DNA of 64,000 bases. Origin: Anisus vortex. Its lineage: Eukaryota > Mollusca > Gastropoda > Planorbidae. Location of the stretch: assembly GCA_949126835.1 (NCBI GenBank), contig OX421507.1, positions 7,649,621-7,713,620 on the forward strand, given 5' to 3'. The notes under the pieces are model-generated. The model searched no databases and was not told the origin of the DNA. It saw only the letters and a list, made by a program, of their open reading frames with translations. Shown here piece after piece: positions 45,755 through 57,339 of the stretch. Each line of letters starts with the position of its first letter. Positions within the stretch are counted from its first letter, which is position 1. The position numbers and the translations under genes were made by a program.

Positions 45755-45979
45755 AATCCATCGCAGATAATCACTTTGTTTGATAAACCTGTCTTTGTGT
45801 TTATCAAGGTTTTAATTTGTTTTGATGACTCTCACTCTCGAGAGATTTTGATAGCATTACTCAAAAGCCGTAAATTAAAAATAACAGTGGGTCTTTTGAG
45901 ATAGCGTGGGAGTTCAGTCAATGATTGGTATTATTTAAATTACTGAAATGCTGAAGCAAGATGTTCAATAACCTAATTA

Positions 45980-46237
45980 ATGGTAATGGTAATTTATATA
46001 GCGCTTCTATCCATGCTATTTTAGTATGCTCAGTGCGCTCTAGAAGACTATTAATCTGTGAGAGGTTTCACTGCTGCCGGTTAAGCGCATGTGATAACAA
46101 CTCAATATTAACGTCATCTAGTCCCAAAACTCCTGTAGGGCGACAGGGATCTGCCGGTGGCGGGGCTCGAACCCGCGACGTATCAAGTGGATTTTTGGTT
46201 GACAGTCTGGTGAGCTAACCGCTAGGCCAGCCGGCTT
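45980..46237 (-). mobile_element. tRNA-derived SINE, family C
   Basis: On the - strand it begins 'gccggctggcctagcggtta' (A box), has the B box 'gggttcgagcccc', and ends 'agcgctatataaattaccat' with a 'taccat' tail. A similar terminal phrase, 'gctatacaaatattattatt', ends the retroposon fragment at 57340-57855. Confidence 0.8.
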
Positions 46238-46928
46238 CACAATTAAGTCATTGTATTAATTTCTAAAACATCTCAGCCTTGAAAAAAATATCCTGCTTTA
46301 TCATGTTTGTTACTTTTTAGTCATTTTTTTTAAAGATAACTTTAAAAATGGTTTACATTTTATCAAATTGCTTTGAGTTGATGCTTAGCAAATATAATGT
46401 ATGATATTTCCCCAATTTTGTGTACAAGTTAGTTCTGGCTTCCGTGTTTTGTTAAATATAGATTTTCTTTGTGTTAATTCATTCACAGGTAATGCCCAGT
46501 GGTTTGTTAGAAAATATTAAAAAGAAAATTTCCATTTATAAAACAAAATATATTGATTAATTATATTACTACAGTGCTTTTCAAATAAGGAAATTATAGA
46601 AATAGTACCAATTTGATCTATTCATCATGCTATGCAGCATTGACAGTGTGAGGGAACTGAGTGGTGAGCACAATTCTCAGCCGCTTGCTTGTATTTATCC
46701 CCAATTAATATCGTGTACTCTTCAGAGTTAGGGGCACCCTCCAGATCCGGGAACAAATCCTAGCCTTCTCATGCCAGTCGAGCGCGCTGCTGCTCTTGTC
46801 ATGGCTGGAGATAAATTGAATAAGTATTTGCTATTGATTGGCCAAAAATATAATTTTGAGGAAGGAAAAAATAATATCTAGTTGATTCAAATTCGTGTTT
46901 GTAACTGTTACAATTTTTTCCCCTTCAG
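46238..46928. other. AT-rich DNA upstream of the MADF exon
   Basis: Contains a decayed SINE (listed separately) and no candidate first exon for the MADF gene. It ends in the pyrimidine-rich acceptor TTTTTTCCCCTTCAG. Confidence 0.5.
46620..46800 (-). mobile_element. SINE family A, decayed
   Basis: 'agcacaattctcagccgc', 'caattaatatcgtgtac', 'ggggcaccctccagatcc' and 'gccagtcgagcgcgctgc' match the body and head in the order expected on -. Confidence 0.65.
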
Positions 46929-47079
46929 AATTCAAAGCTGGAAGCGGATCAGGACAACACACTTGTTGCGGCTGTAGAGCCACACAGGTGTCTTTACGAC
47001 CCTGGCCACGAAGGATATCATGATGCAGAGCTGAAAAAAACAGTTTGGCAGATCGTTGCTAAAAACCTGGGATTACCTG
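46929..47079 (+). CDS. MADF-BESS protein, internal exon with first half of MADF domain
   Basis: Acceptor CCCCTTCAG|AATTC and donor CCTG|GTAAGT bound an exon of 50 codons plus one base. It encodes LVAAVEPHRCLYDPGHEGYHD and KKTVWQIVAKNLGLP, the first half of a MADF domain (Myb/SANT-like DNA-binding domain of Adf-1). No ATG lies in frame before the acceptor, so the gene has at least one exon further upstream. It joins the exon at 48080 in phase 1, giving LGLPVNKVKTRWHLLE. The acceptor is in phase 0. Confidence 0.85.
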
Positions 47080-48079
47080 GTAAGTGTGGGTCACTTCTGT
47101 ACACATGAGCCTCAAAGACTAGCGAAGTGTGTAAACATCTAGTAAGTTTACATTAAGAACACACTGGTGGGAGACGGAGAGTGTAATTCATTCTTTAAGC
47201 CTTTAGGATACCTAGCATGTGGCGTGCCCTATTGGCATTGTTATCTGTGATTAATGCTGAATGGACTAAGGGAAGGAATAGACTCTACGTTGAATCATTC
47301 TCACAAAGTTCAATTTTTTAAAATCTCACACATCAACATTTGAATGCATATGAGATTGCTAACAAGGATTTTCTGTGAATTGTTGGCTCATCCGAGAAAT
47401 ACATTATAATCTTTGTAATCACACAGCATAATACTTTCCGATTGACTGTTTTAGTTTCAAATATTTTTTTTGGGCATTTCAAAAATATTCTTCATTGAAT
47501 TTATATTCAGCTTTTAATAAGACTGTTTCTTGGTCGGTTTACCAATAGATAATAATTGGCAACTATTGAAATAAAATTGTACTGATTGTGGGTTTAATCC
47601 GGAATTACCTGAATGAAACAATCAATACGTCTTCCTATGTCCTCCATTTTGTCTATGTTCTCCATTTGATTTCCATGTTAATGGCAGCATTTAATGTCTA
47701 CCTAACTTTACCACAGGGCAGAATTACAAATGAATGTGAGCTAATCTTCCTCTACAATGGTATTTCTGTTTGCCTTGTAGAATTAGCTAATAAATCTAGA
47801 ACAAAACCTTCTTATCTACCACTGTAAGGGTTTTGGGGAACTCAGGCAATACATACTTCCACCCTGCACAATGAAGAGGCACATATTTAATTTTTGTAAA
47901 TTGGCAAGAAATTTTCATTGCAGTACCAAGCGTCTTTTTTTTTTTAAAGTCAGATTTAAATATATATATATATTTGATTTATAAAGCACCATTGTGCAAA
48001 TTAGTACTAGAAAAATATCTGTTAAACCATTTATTAAAAAAAAAAATAATTCAGAATCATAATTACTTTTTACAAATAG
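47080..48079 (+). other. Intron of the MADF-BESS gene
   Basis: GTAAGT to TTACAAATAG, 1000 bases, AT-rich with no other feature recognised. Confidence 0.75.
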
Positions 48080-48744
48080 TGAACAAGGTCAAGACAAGAT
48101 GGCACCTTTTGGAGTCATCCTACCGGGTGGGCATCAAATCAGCCCACAGGTTTCCCTTGTTCGTCAAGATGTCCTTCCTGAAACCTTACATGCAGCCAGA
48201 GAGCGAGGACCAGTGTGCTTCTACCGAAAGGGGCTCTGTCAGCATCAAGTCTGAGGTCTTAAGCAGCGATGAGGAGTTTGCCGACACTGTGGAGGCTTCG
48301 CCCTCTGACATTGGCAATGCCAGGGCACACATGTCTGAAGCCTTCAAGAGATCCAGGGTATCCACGGTGGGCTTTGAGGACCAGTACTTAAAAGGCGCCC
48401 ACGAGGACCTGGACATGAAAGTTGAGGAAGAGGTGCCGGAAAACAACCAGAGCCCCTTAGCCGCCAACTCCTCATCATTCCAGATGCTTTCAAGTGAACG
48501 GTCGTCCACTGTAAATAAAACGCAGGACTCCGCCCCAAGAAAGAGAAAAGCAGAGAATAACTTAATTAGGTTGGACGAGGGGAGGGTGGATCCTGACCTG
48601 GAATACTTCAAAGGTTTTCTGTCGTTGATCAAGGAGCTTTCCATCAAGAGAAAACGCCAACTGTTTGCCACATTTGCTCAGATGCTGTTTCAACACTTGG
48701 AGGAACAAGAGGCAGAAGAAACTGATTCAACTGAAAATTTTTGA
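48080..48744 (+). CDS. MADF-BESS protein, last coding exon
   Basis: 221 codons including stop. It completes the MADF domain (NKVKTRWHLLESSYR, then a hydrophobic/aromatic end), followed by a long Ser/Glu-rich linker and a Lys/Arg cluster (PRKRK). A BESS motif lies near the C-terminus: DPDLEYFKGFLSLIKEL then KRKRQLFATFAQML. BESS mediates protein-protein contacts in Adf-1, Dip3 and Stonewall-type regulators, so this is a likely transcriptional regulator. The frame ends TGA, followed at once by AAG|GTAATT, which may be a donor for a 3' UTR intron; a possible acceptor (CCTTGTAG|GGACAG) lies at 50744. Confidence 0.85.
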
Positions 48745-51700
48745 AGGTAATTAGCTGTGGTAATGCTTGAAATTTATTTAACCCTTTCTCTGTTAGAAGC
48801 CCAATTAGGAATATCAAAGATTTTTTTAAAAGTTTTAATTAATTATGACCTGTCCAGCAGTCTTTGATTAACTTGACTTATAAATGTAGTGGTTAAGATG
48901 AGCCCATTCATATAACATACCTGGGTACCTTTTCGTAATTCGCAGTAGTCAGAACGCTTCTGTGACCCCATGTACAGTGTTACCCACAATTAAAAAAAAT
49001 TATGGGCATAAACAAATTTGTAAAAAAAAATAATATTTTCTCTTTGCCTTTACTATTGCTATCTTCAAATCTTAATAACTTTTTGGGTTTTAATCAGACA
49101 ATATCATATTTGGTATTGAATTAAAGGAAACTTAAAGCTCCTTACAGAGAATAGAAAATCATTTGTAACTTACATTTAAAAAAAAAATATTTTAAAAAGA
49201 AAATTAAAAAAAAAAGTTACTCACCTACGTCTTACATAACACAAATTCCAAGGCTCACACCAAAATAAATAAATTCCCAAATTAACTACATTGTTTACCT
49301 AAAATATATACCCTTTTTCACTATTAGAAACAAATATTTCTTTTAAAATATAAATATAAAGCTCGTTTTGATCATTTATGATCACTACCCACCACATACA
49401 GCCCTACACGGGTGAAAAAAAAATCAATAAAAATGCTTTTTTTTTTCAATGAAAACACGATGTAAACACAAATTTGGATGTTATTCAAATGGAAATCATT
49501 CTAGATTTATGTAAAAGTAAAATAAAAAGAATAGCGCTGGAAATAAAGAAAATAAACGTATTTTTTAAAATTGACGCTGGCATCGTCGATCCCTCAAAAT
49601 GGTCTTTTTAAAATCGGCGCTGGTATCGTCGATCCGGAGAGAAAGAGTTAAATAAATTTTCTTTAGAAATTAAAAAGATAAATGGCCAATAAGAGTTTTG
49701 TCCCTGTTGGGCTTTTGGTTGTCTTGTCACAATTTGGGTTAAAAATCTGCCACCCACTAGAGTCAGATATTTTTTGTTTTTAAAATTACCTAAAATTTGG
49801 TAAAATATCCAAGAAAAAAGTAAATAGTACAGAATCCCAAGTTTTTTTTTTTAATCTTACAATTTAATCTGTAATTTTCCAATATTTCAAGCCTCTTTTT
49901 TTAAGGTCAATTTGTTTGTGTACTGTTGCCTTGACTCAAATTTATTTTGTTTAAATATATGTTTTTTGTCAAAATACGGTCAATGGTCTTAAAATACTCT
50001 TTTGAGCCAGTAAGAATACACCTAAGAATAATTATGGGTACCCATGTAAGATATTATGTTATTATTTTATAATTTTTTTTTCATTAAAACTATTTGAGGG
50101 GGTGTGGTTTCGATTCATTGGCATCCTTTCCCCTCGAGAGAGTATGGTGCATCACGGCGGGCTAGGGTTACACTCATTCACATCTAATTACGTAAAAGAC
50201 ATAAAAAAAAAATATTTTGCACAAAAAGAATTCCCTTGCCATGCTGATATTTAATGTAAGTTTAGAAAAAAATATATTTAATTTACATGTTGATTGGTTA
50301 TTGTTATGCTTAGAAGTTGTTTACTTGAGGTTAAAAAAAAGAAAAACAATATTTTAACAGAATTGTTCAGATGAAGCACAATTAACTAGGTCACAGCCTC
50401 AAAGTGGTATATGTGGTCGCATCGTTATAGTTTGCTCTCGGGACAGTTGAAAGGGAAGGGGTTGATGTGACCAGGTTATCTTGTCACAGCCTAATTGGGT
50501 AGGGACATAGAGACGTATTATGAATAATTTTTTTGGGCTAGAAAAAAAGCTTCTCCATACCAAAAACTTATCCCCATTGTTGTGATAACTGTTTGATCCC
50601 ATCCAGCCAACAGTTTAGAAACTTTTGTGCATATAGTCATATAGTCCATATAGTCATATAGTCCAGTAGTTTTATCTCACAACCACACCATTAACTCATT
50701 GTCATGAAACGTTTTTTTCTTCCTTTTTTTCAAATACCTTGTAGGGACAGTAAGCAGCCTGAACCTTTGTGAGGCACTCACCTCCGCCAACACACAGGAT
50801 CCATTGGGTCACAGATGGAGCCACTACCTGGTACTGCTTGTTGTATTGACAGTAAAACAAGAAACTTACCACAACAAGTTTTTTACTTGTATGAATAATG
50901 AAGCAGGACCACGTTATTATACCACTTACAATTCAGTATTAAAACTTAACCATTCATTCTTTTAAAAGCAAGATCTGTGTGAAAAAAAAGCAACCCAGCT
51001 ACAGCAAGAACCCCTGTAACATTCCAAGCCACAACTCTTTTAAATATGCATAAACTGTGATGACCACCAATCATCTTTCCGGAATACAAACAAGTGATGG
51101 CTAATCAGCACAGCTGCTCACCAGCGATAACAGGACTAACCGCGATGATTCCCTTATGGAATGTATGTCAGGAGCTTTTATTTTTTACTGTCATGAGTTT
51201 TGTTAGTGTTCCAGTTGATTCATGAGAATGACTCAACTCAATGACTTGAAAAAAACAACAACTGACTTGCATTTAACATTTTCTCAGCTAAAGTTCAATG
51301 TTTCCATACGCTGTTTGTCTCGTGCTGTATGCCTAGTGATTTTCTTCGGACACATTTTTCAACTTATAATACCTATGGCACATTATAGTATGTGATGAAC
51401 ATTGTAATGATCTGTAAAATGCTTAAAAAATAATTTACATTTCATTGACTAGAAAAGTGGCTCCCCCCCCCCCCCCCCCCGTCACACAAGCTCACGCCCT
51501 CTTCAGTTTTATTTCTTTAACCCTTGTACTAGTAATTCTTTTGAGTTGATTCAAGAATTTGGATATTTTTGGATTATTTCTTTGATCCCGTCGCATCTCA
51601 TGAAGTGGATTAAGTGGATGAGAATTTCCATCATCGAGAAATGTCTCAGTTCATTCGTTGAACAAAAATATTCTAAACATTGGTTATTAAAATGTCGACA

Positions 51701-52069
51701 AAAAACAACATTTTTCGATATTACTCCAATTCCTTGTAATTCGCTAAAAGAACAACAATGAAACAAACTCGGATTAGGTGTGAGTTAACGTATCATTTGT
51801 TCATTGTTACATACTGTCAAAACAAAAATCTTTAGCGAGCTGAAACTTTGAAAACTTTGCCATCATCACTTAATTTGATTTGTAGTTCATAATTATTTAT
51901 AAACCTTTCTGCATTCAATTTGTAAATTAATAAAATAAATGTGTACATATCTGTCTATAAGTAAAAGTCCTAATCGAGTTTTATAGTTTTGTATAATGTT
52001 CAATTGTTTTAAAGATTTATTGTTTAATAATTATTGATCATAAAACAGATTAATTATACATACAAAGAA
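48745..52069. other. AT-rich DNA, possible 3' UTR exon, no coding gene
   Basis: A pair of direct repeats of 'gctgg.atcgtcgatcc' type lies at 49570-49640. Sequence at 50746-50830 is less AT-rich and follows a good acceptor, so it may be a 3' UTR exon of the MADF-BESS gene. A C run lies at 51463-51480. Nothing else is supported. Confidence 0.4.
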
Positions 52070-52290
52070 AACACTTCTCTTATCCCTTATGCATATATGC
52101 AGGCTTTCTTCCCTAGTGGCATCCGAGCATGGAATGGGTTGCCTGAATCAACCAGGACAACCAGTAACTTAAACATCATTTAAAACAATAATCAAAATGC
52201 AAGACTAGACTCAGACCATGGATGAGCATAGGATGCAATAATCTTTTTAAAAGGATCATTTGTAATATATAAGACAAGATAAAGAAAAAA
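52070..52290 (+). mobile_element. Non-LTR retrotransposon 3' end (family R, copy 3)
   Basis: Reads near SGIRAWNGLPES in one frame, then 'caagactagactcagaccatgg' and the 3' end 'gtaatatataagacaag', as in the other family R copies. Confidence 0.65.
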
Positions 52291-52499
52291 GATGATTAAC
52301 TTGACAATGCATTTTTAAACATTCCATGTTTTCAATAGAACCATTTATGGATATCTGTAACTTTCTGCCTCAATAATTTTATTATTACAAACTTCCATGT
52401 TCTTTAAGAATTACTTGACAGTTGTTTTCATTTTTTCTTTCAAAATAGACAGGAATTTGCACAAATATTTTTACTCCATCTAAAGTAAGTATCCCTGTG

Positions 52500-52760
52500 A
52501 GACCATTTTGATCTATAGAGCCTGTGATGAAGCGGTCATAACTCTCCACGGCATATGAGGGGATGGTCTGGCCAGCACAATGCCCATGCAGCTTTACTAT
52601 TTTTCTCATCCCCAACTAATGTTAGGTATTGACCAGGGCTGGGTAGACCTGACTCAGGAAAACCACCCAGACCAGAGAACAAAACATATCCTTTACTTGG
52701 ATTCGAACCCAGGACCTTCAATATGCCAGTTGAGCCTTCTGCCGCTGGGACATATTGTCC
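52500..52760 (-). mobile_element. SINE family A
   Basis: 'ttttgatctatagagcctg', 'ggccagcacaatgcccatgc', 'gggctgggtagacctg', the B-box complement 'ggattcgaacccaggacc' and a decayed A-box side. It lies between two family R fragments. Confidence 0.75.
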
Positions 52761-52964
52761 CACTTGCACTTTATCTGGTGAAGACTTAATGTTAGACCAA
52801 AACAAGAGATGGGGACTGAAAACAAAATTGAAAGTCCACAGATCTCATTTTTTTGAGTATTATCACAGGAATTGTCCATTTGGTTCCTGAGAAGTGATAC
52901 AACGTGTTCAGCAGCTGAGTTTGACATGGAGAAAGATATAGAGCGAGATTAGATATACATATAT

Positions 52965-53165
52965 GCACTTTGCACTTTTTTCTTACTGAGTGGTATCCGA
53001 GCATGGAATGGGTTGCCTGAACAAACCAGGAAAACCAGTAACTTAGCATAATTTAAAACACTAATCAAAATGCAAGACTAGGCTCAGACCACGGATGAGC
53101 ATAGGAGGCAATATCAATAATCTTTCTAATAGAAGGAGCGTCAGTAATATATAAGATTTGATAAG
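52965..53165 (+). mobile_element. Non-LTR retrotransposon 3' end (family R, copy 4)
   Basis: Reads SGIRAWNGLPEQTRKTSNL in one frame, then 'ctcagaccacggatgagc' and 'gtcagtaatatataagattt'. This is the best preserved C-terminal frame of the family. Confidence 0.7.
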
Positions 53166-53284
53166 ACACCCGCGTGAGTGGGTCTTATAATTGTACAAAT
53201 TCAGCAGAAAAAACAGGTTTCGTAGTTAATTTTTATTCGATAGTGATATAAAAACAAATATATATTTCAAAGTCTTGTCTAGTA

Positions 53285-53371
53285 ATATAATGTATATATA
53301 AATATATATATAATATATATATATATGTGTATATATATGTATATATATATATATAAATATATATATATATA
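53285..53371. repeat. (AT)n-type simple repeat
   Basis: Alternating TA with short AAA, GTG and TGTA interruptions, followed immediately by 'gtaggcctac'. Confidence 0.9.
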
Positions 53372-54065
53372 TTGTAGGCCTACTGGTTTAGTACAATTAA
53401 TTCCAAACCAACTGGACTAAAACACAACATGAATTTGTAAATAAAAAAAAACAACTAGAGATAAAGTAAGTGTTCTTTTGTTGGAATGTCTACAAAAATT
53501 CTCTATGCATTTCTTATGGCAATTTATTTATACGTCTTTCAATATTAAAAGAAGAAGAATGCAGCAGAAAACATCAGCAAATGCAATCAAATTTGAAGAG
53601 TTTTTCCAGCACTAATAGTTGCTCGGCAAAGAATCGTTGATGGTGAAAAAAAACTGCACTATTATATACTATATACACAGTTGGCTGTGTAAAACTTGAT
53701 GCGTACTAGTACGAACTCTTTAGTTTTTCTACTAATCTGGAAATAGTGCCTAAAGTAAGGTCTTTTACTTAAAAGTGCGCTCACCTAACGTCAAAACCTG
53801 GCTACGCCACTGACTCTATCTCTCATCCTCTCACATCTACAATACCCTACATTGTTTTTAAAACTTCATTTTTTTTTAAAGGGAGATAATTACGATAATT
53901 TTACCGTAAAAATTACATGTACACCGAGTTAACGCCCTTTAGAACTTTAAAATATTTACAATTCAGACCTACAAATTTATGTTGTAGTTTTTTTTTTATA
54001 TATATTCCAGTTGATTTGGAATTAATACCAATTAACCAGCACAACATATTTCACCTGATAAGACA
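53372..54065. other. AT-rich intergenic DNA
   Basis: No gene is supported. 'ggctacgccactg' at about 53800-53812 is a hAT-type right terminus whose left end was not found. Confidence 0.4.
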
Positions 54066-55108
54066 AAGTTTGTAAATTAGAACAAGATACTCAAGAGAGA
54101 GAGAGAGAGAGCAGGGGCTGGGTTAGTGAAATGTGGCACGTTTTACACTTAGCTCTGAAGGCAGCCTCCTCCCAGAAGTCCAGTTAATTCCGCTTGGCAT
54201 TCGGTCACACCTGAATGAATCGTTATTGAAACATGGAGACCAGAACACTGGAATACGTACATATACGTGAAGGTGCCGATTCAGAGACAATTAGGTCATA
54301 TTTCGGAAGTGCTACACAGTTGAGGCAGCACTTGGCACATCTGGGCGGTCATTACCTGCAATCTAGACCTTCTCCCTTCAGGGCCTCCAACGTGTTCAGA
54401 ACTGTGCTGGCCCACTGATCCTTAAGAAGAAGAATTCGACGCATACTACTCCTCTGCTCCGATCCCTGCACTGGCTACCCATTAACCACCGGATCGCCGA
54501 CAAGCAGGGGTCTCTATGTTACAAGTGCCTGAATGACTCTGCCCCCGACTACCTTCGCTCCTGTCTCGAGATCTGTACTCAATCCCGTCCACTCCACTCG
54601 GCTTCTGATACACTTACTCTTCAGATCCATCGTGTGAAATTGGTGTCCGTTCGCAAACGGACATTCTCAGACGTGGCCCCGTCCGCATGGGATGCCCTCC
54701 CAATACAACTCCGACAGAGCCCTAGCTTTGACACCTTCAGAAGCCGGATGAAGACCTACCTATTCAACTAGCAGTTTATTATTATCATTACCTCTAACGT
54801 TAAGCAGATGGGATGCTTTACTTTGAGAAACACTGTTACTCACCTTCGCTAGTTTATTTTCTTGAAACTGTCTTATAGATTCTTGAACGGTCTTACTTTT
54901 TATCATTTAAATTTTCCACGTTTTTATTCTTAAAAGAATACCATAAAACGGTCTCACTTTTTTATTCACGAAAAAAAACACCCTTATTGCTCAAAATAAT
55001 GCCACCTTTTATCATTGAAAAGGCAACGTTTTTTTTATTGAAAAAAAAGTCAAATTTTTCGGAAAACGATCAAGGGCTGCCCCCACGCCATCTCCGACAA
55101 CGCCACTG
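54066..55108 (+). mobile_element. Dispersed repeat family D, copy 1, with CR1 insertion
   Basis: Shares with 55933-56420, in order: a GA-rich stretch, 'tgaaggc.gcctcctcccaga', 'agtccagttaattccgcttg', 'gaatacgtacatatacgtga', 'ggcagcacttg.cacatct', and the later 'attcttaaaagaa' part. The right end 'caacgccactg' at 55108 is hAT-like. Between 54358 and 54784 it is split by a retroposon insertion. No transposase is seen. Confidence 0.6.
54358..54784 (+). mobile_element. CR1/L2-type non-LTR retrotransposon, 5'-truncated, with 9-bp duplication
   Basis: Flanked by TCATTACCT on both sides (54349-54357 and 54785-54793). An open frame without ATG runs to the stop at 54770-54772 and encodes the end of a CR1/L2-like reverse transcriptase: LQRVQNCAGPLIL, TTPLLRSLHWLPINHRIADK, PDYLRSCLEIC, FSDVAPSAWDALPIQLR and MKTYLFN. 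The tail is a TTA/TTATTA-type repeat. The frame is intact, so the insertion is not very old. Confidence 0.85.
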
Positions 55109-55129
55109 ATAACAATCACATTATTTGTT

Positions 55130-55830
55130 CACACTAATAGTAGGCCTAAATAGAAAATTTCATTACTAAACTTTCACATAAAAGTTTAAGTCTAAATAAG
55201 TTCATTGGTTGTTAGGTTAATATTAATAATGTAGCTTGTGCTGTGCTAACATTCGTTTTAACTGAGAATGTCTGTAGCTTTCCAAAGTACACATTAGACT
55301 ACATATGGCAGAATCGATACGTTGTAATCATAAAAGCTAGGTAGCTTATGTAATGTTTCAAAATGTACATATAAATTCTTTAGTCTAACAATTTGTACAT
55401 ATTTTTTAGCTATCTATTATATAGTTTGTTAATATTAAAGTTACAAACTGTGAATCTACACAATTTCTTTTATATAAAAAAAAAAAAGAAACATAATAGA
55501 AATATGAACGCAAAGAAAATGGGTTAATTATCTCCCTTATTTAAATAAAAGTTTCAAAACAAATATGACATTTTGATGCCCAGTTTGGGATGTTTAAAAC
55601 TCAACTTGCTGCATTTTAAAATCGCCAATATCCCTCCACTAAAAAAAAAGATGCAGCTCTAAGTAGGCTGTAACAAGATCAAGCCAGTCAGGCTTGTTGT
55701 GGTATGAAAACATAATTCTGCAAAATGAAATTGAAGTCTTGACTTTGTTTAGAAAACTCCGCTTTGAGTACTTCAATGTACTTCTGAAAAAGGCCGTCTA
55801 TCTATCCTAATATGCCTTTAATTAGTGATT
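55130..55830 (-). mobile_element. hAT-B 3' part, decayed
   Basis: In reverse orientation it shows the AT-rich 3' region of hAT-B ('aaaatgtacatataaattctttag', 'gttaattatctcccttatttaa') and then 'gtacttcaatgtacttctgaaaaag', matching the complement of 28090-28950. The terminus is not found. Confidence 0.5.
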
Positions 55831-55932
55831 TAGCCAGCTAGTCGATGGGCTGTAGTTATTATTCTGTCAGAGGCACGATCAGAGAGATCATGCCACCTCT
55901 GGATCAATCACAAAGGGAGCATTGAGAGGCAG

Positions 55933-56420
55933 AGCTTGTAAATTAGTAAAGTACACATACTCAAGAGAGAGAAGGGGTCTGGGTTAATGAAAATTGACAT
56001 GTTTTTATCTTTGCTCTGAAGGCGGCCTCCTCCCAGAAGTCCAGTTAATTCCGCTTGGCATTCGGTCGCTACTGAATATATCTCTATTCTAACAGGGAAC
56101 ACTGGAATACGTACATATACGTGAAGGTGCCCATTCAGAAACAATTAGGTAAAAGAGGACATATTTCAGAAGTGTTGAGGCAGCACTTGCCACATCTTGG
56201 CGGTCATTACCTCTAACTCCAAGCAGGAGTGGCACTACTTTGCGCATCACTTCGAGTCACCTAGCCAAGTTTTTTGTCTTGAAAAGGTCCCATTATTTTA
56301 TTGAATTTGCTTCATTGTTTTCTTAAAAGAACCACACTTTTAAGCATTTCAATTTTTCGAGTTTTTTTTTTTTATTCCTGAAAAAAATTCCCCAAATGTT
56401 TCCATGAAATGCACCCACGT
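55933..56420 (+). mobile_element. Dispersed repeat family D, copy 2
   Basis: Same order of phrases as 54066-55108 but without the CR1 insertion: 'ggcggtcattacctctaact' reads straight across the site that is split in copy 1. This shows the pre-insertion state. Confidence 0.65.
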
Positions 56421-56456
56421 CTTATTTACGAGAAACATAATAATGCCCCCCCCCCT

Positions 56457-56535
56457 CCTTACTATGCCCTGGCCACAGAAACTGCTAAAAGCTGTTTCAC
56501 CGGCCCATTGGATCAATTTGGTCCGACGGGATACA
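56457..56535 (+). mobile_element. SINE family A tail fragment
   Basis: 'tatgccctggccacagaaac' through 'tttcaccggcccattgg' to 'caatttggtccgacgggata' is the conserved 3' part. Confidence 0.75.
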
Positions 56536-57339
56536 GCAATACAGAACAACTAAAAAAAAGACATGTAATTATGGATGTCTGGCATTAACTACAAGAGAGT
56601 AAACTGCCCTGAAGATTATCTTGTATTCTTTTACGATAGCAAATGACATTTTTTTTCCTCGACTTTTTTTTTTTTTGGGGGGGGGGGTATATCATTATAT
56701 GTATTCTATAAAACGTTTAGGAGTTTATTTAAACACAATCTAGTCAACAAGTCTACAACCCACCAACAGTCACGGATTTACAAAATTCAAGCTTCAAAAG
56801 GAAGGCACGGATTGAGAAACGACGACCCCCCCCTCCCTCCACCCCCGACACACACACTTTCCTCGGTGCCCAGAAACACCCCCTCCCACTCGCCCCCCCT
56901 CTGTCTGTATCCAATAACCTTAACACGCGAAATAATTAAAAAAAAAAAAGCAAAAACAAAAAACAAACATAAAACAATGAATGAAGTCTAATGAAGTCTT
57001 CAATAGGTTGTGATGGAGGCGCATTTCTCTAATCTCAACATTAAGCAAGTCACTTTAAGCAGAGACCTGTTGACTTTGAAGATCTATAGCGAAAGAACTA
57101 ATCACCCGATTAGCTATACTTAGTATTCCGCTTTTGAAGTGTTGTAAGCCACCGTTTAATTTCATGTTAATTTAACGCCCCACCAAAAAAAAATATTCAA
57201 CATGAGAAGTAATTTGAAGCAATGGGCGTAATTAATCATGTTAATTACATTTGATGCACAGAGCTTTTACGGTTAATATCCAATTAGATTTGAAACAGAC
57301 ATAGAATGCCAAACACTTTGTTGCCTTTTCGAACATTGG
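56536..57339. other. Intergenic DNA with homopolymer runs
   Basis: T and G runs near 56667-56687, C-rich runs at about 56825-56905 and A-rich runs near 56940-56970. No gene is supported. Confidence 0.45.

Noticed and set aside
46157..46237. Functional tRNA gene on the - strand
   Set aside because: Part of the acceptor stem pairs, but the anticodon region is too long and the sequence continues into a SINE body and tail.
54233..54418. 61-codon open frame with ATG
   Set aside because: It crosses the boundary between repeat D and the inserted CR1 fragment, in a different frame from the reverse-transcriptase coding sequence.
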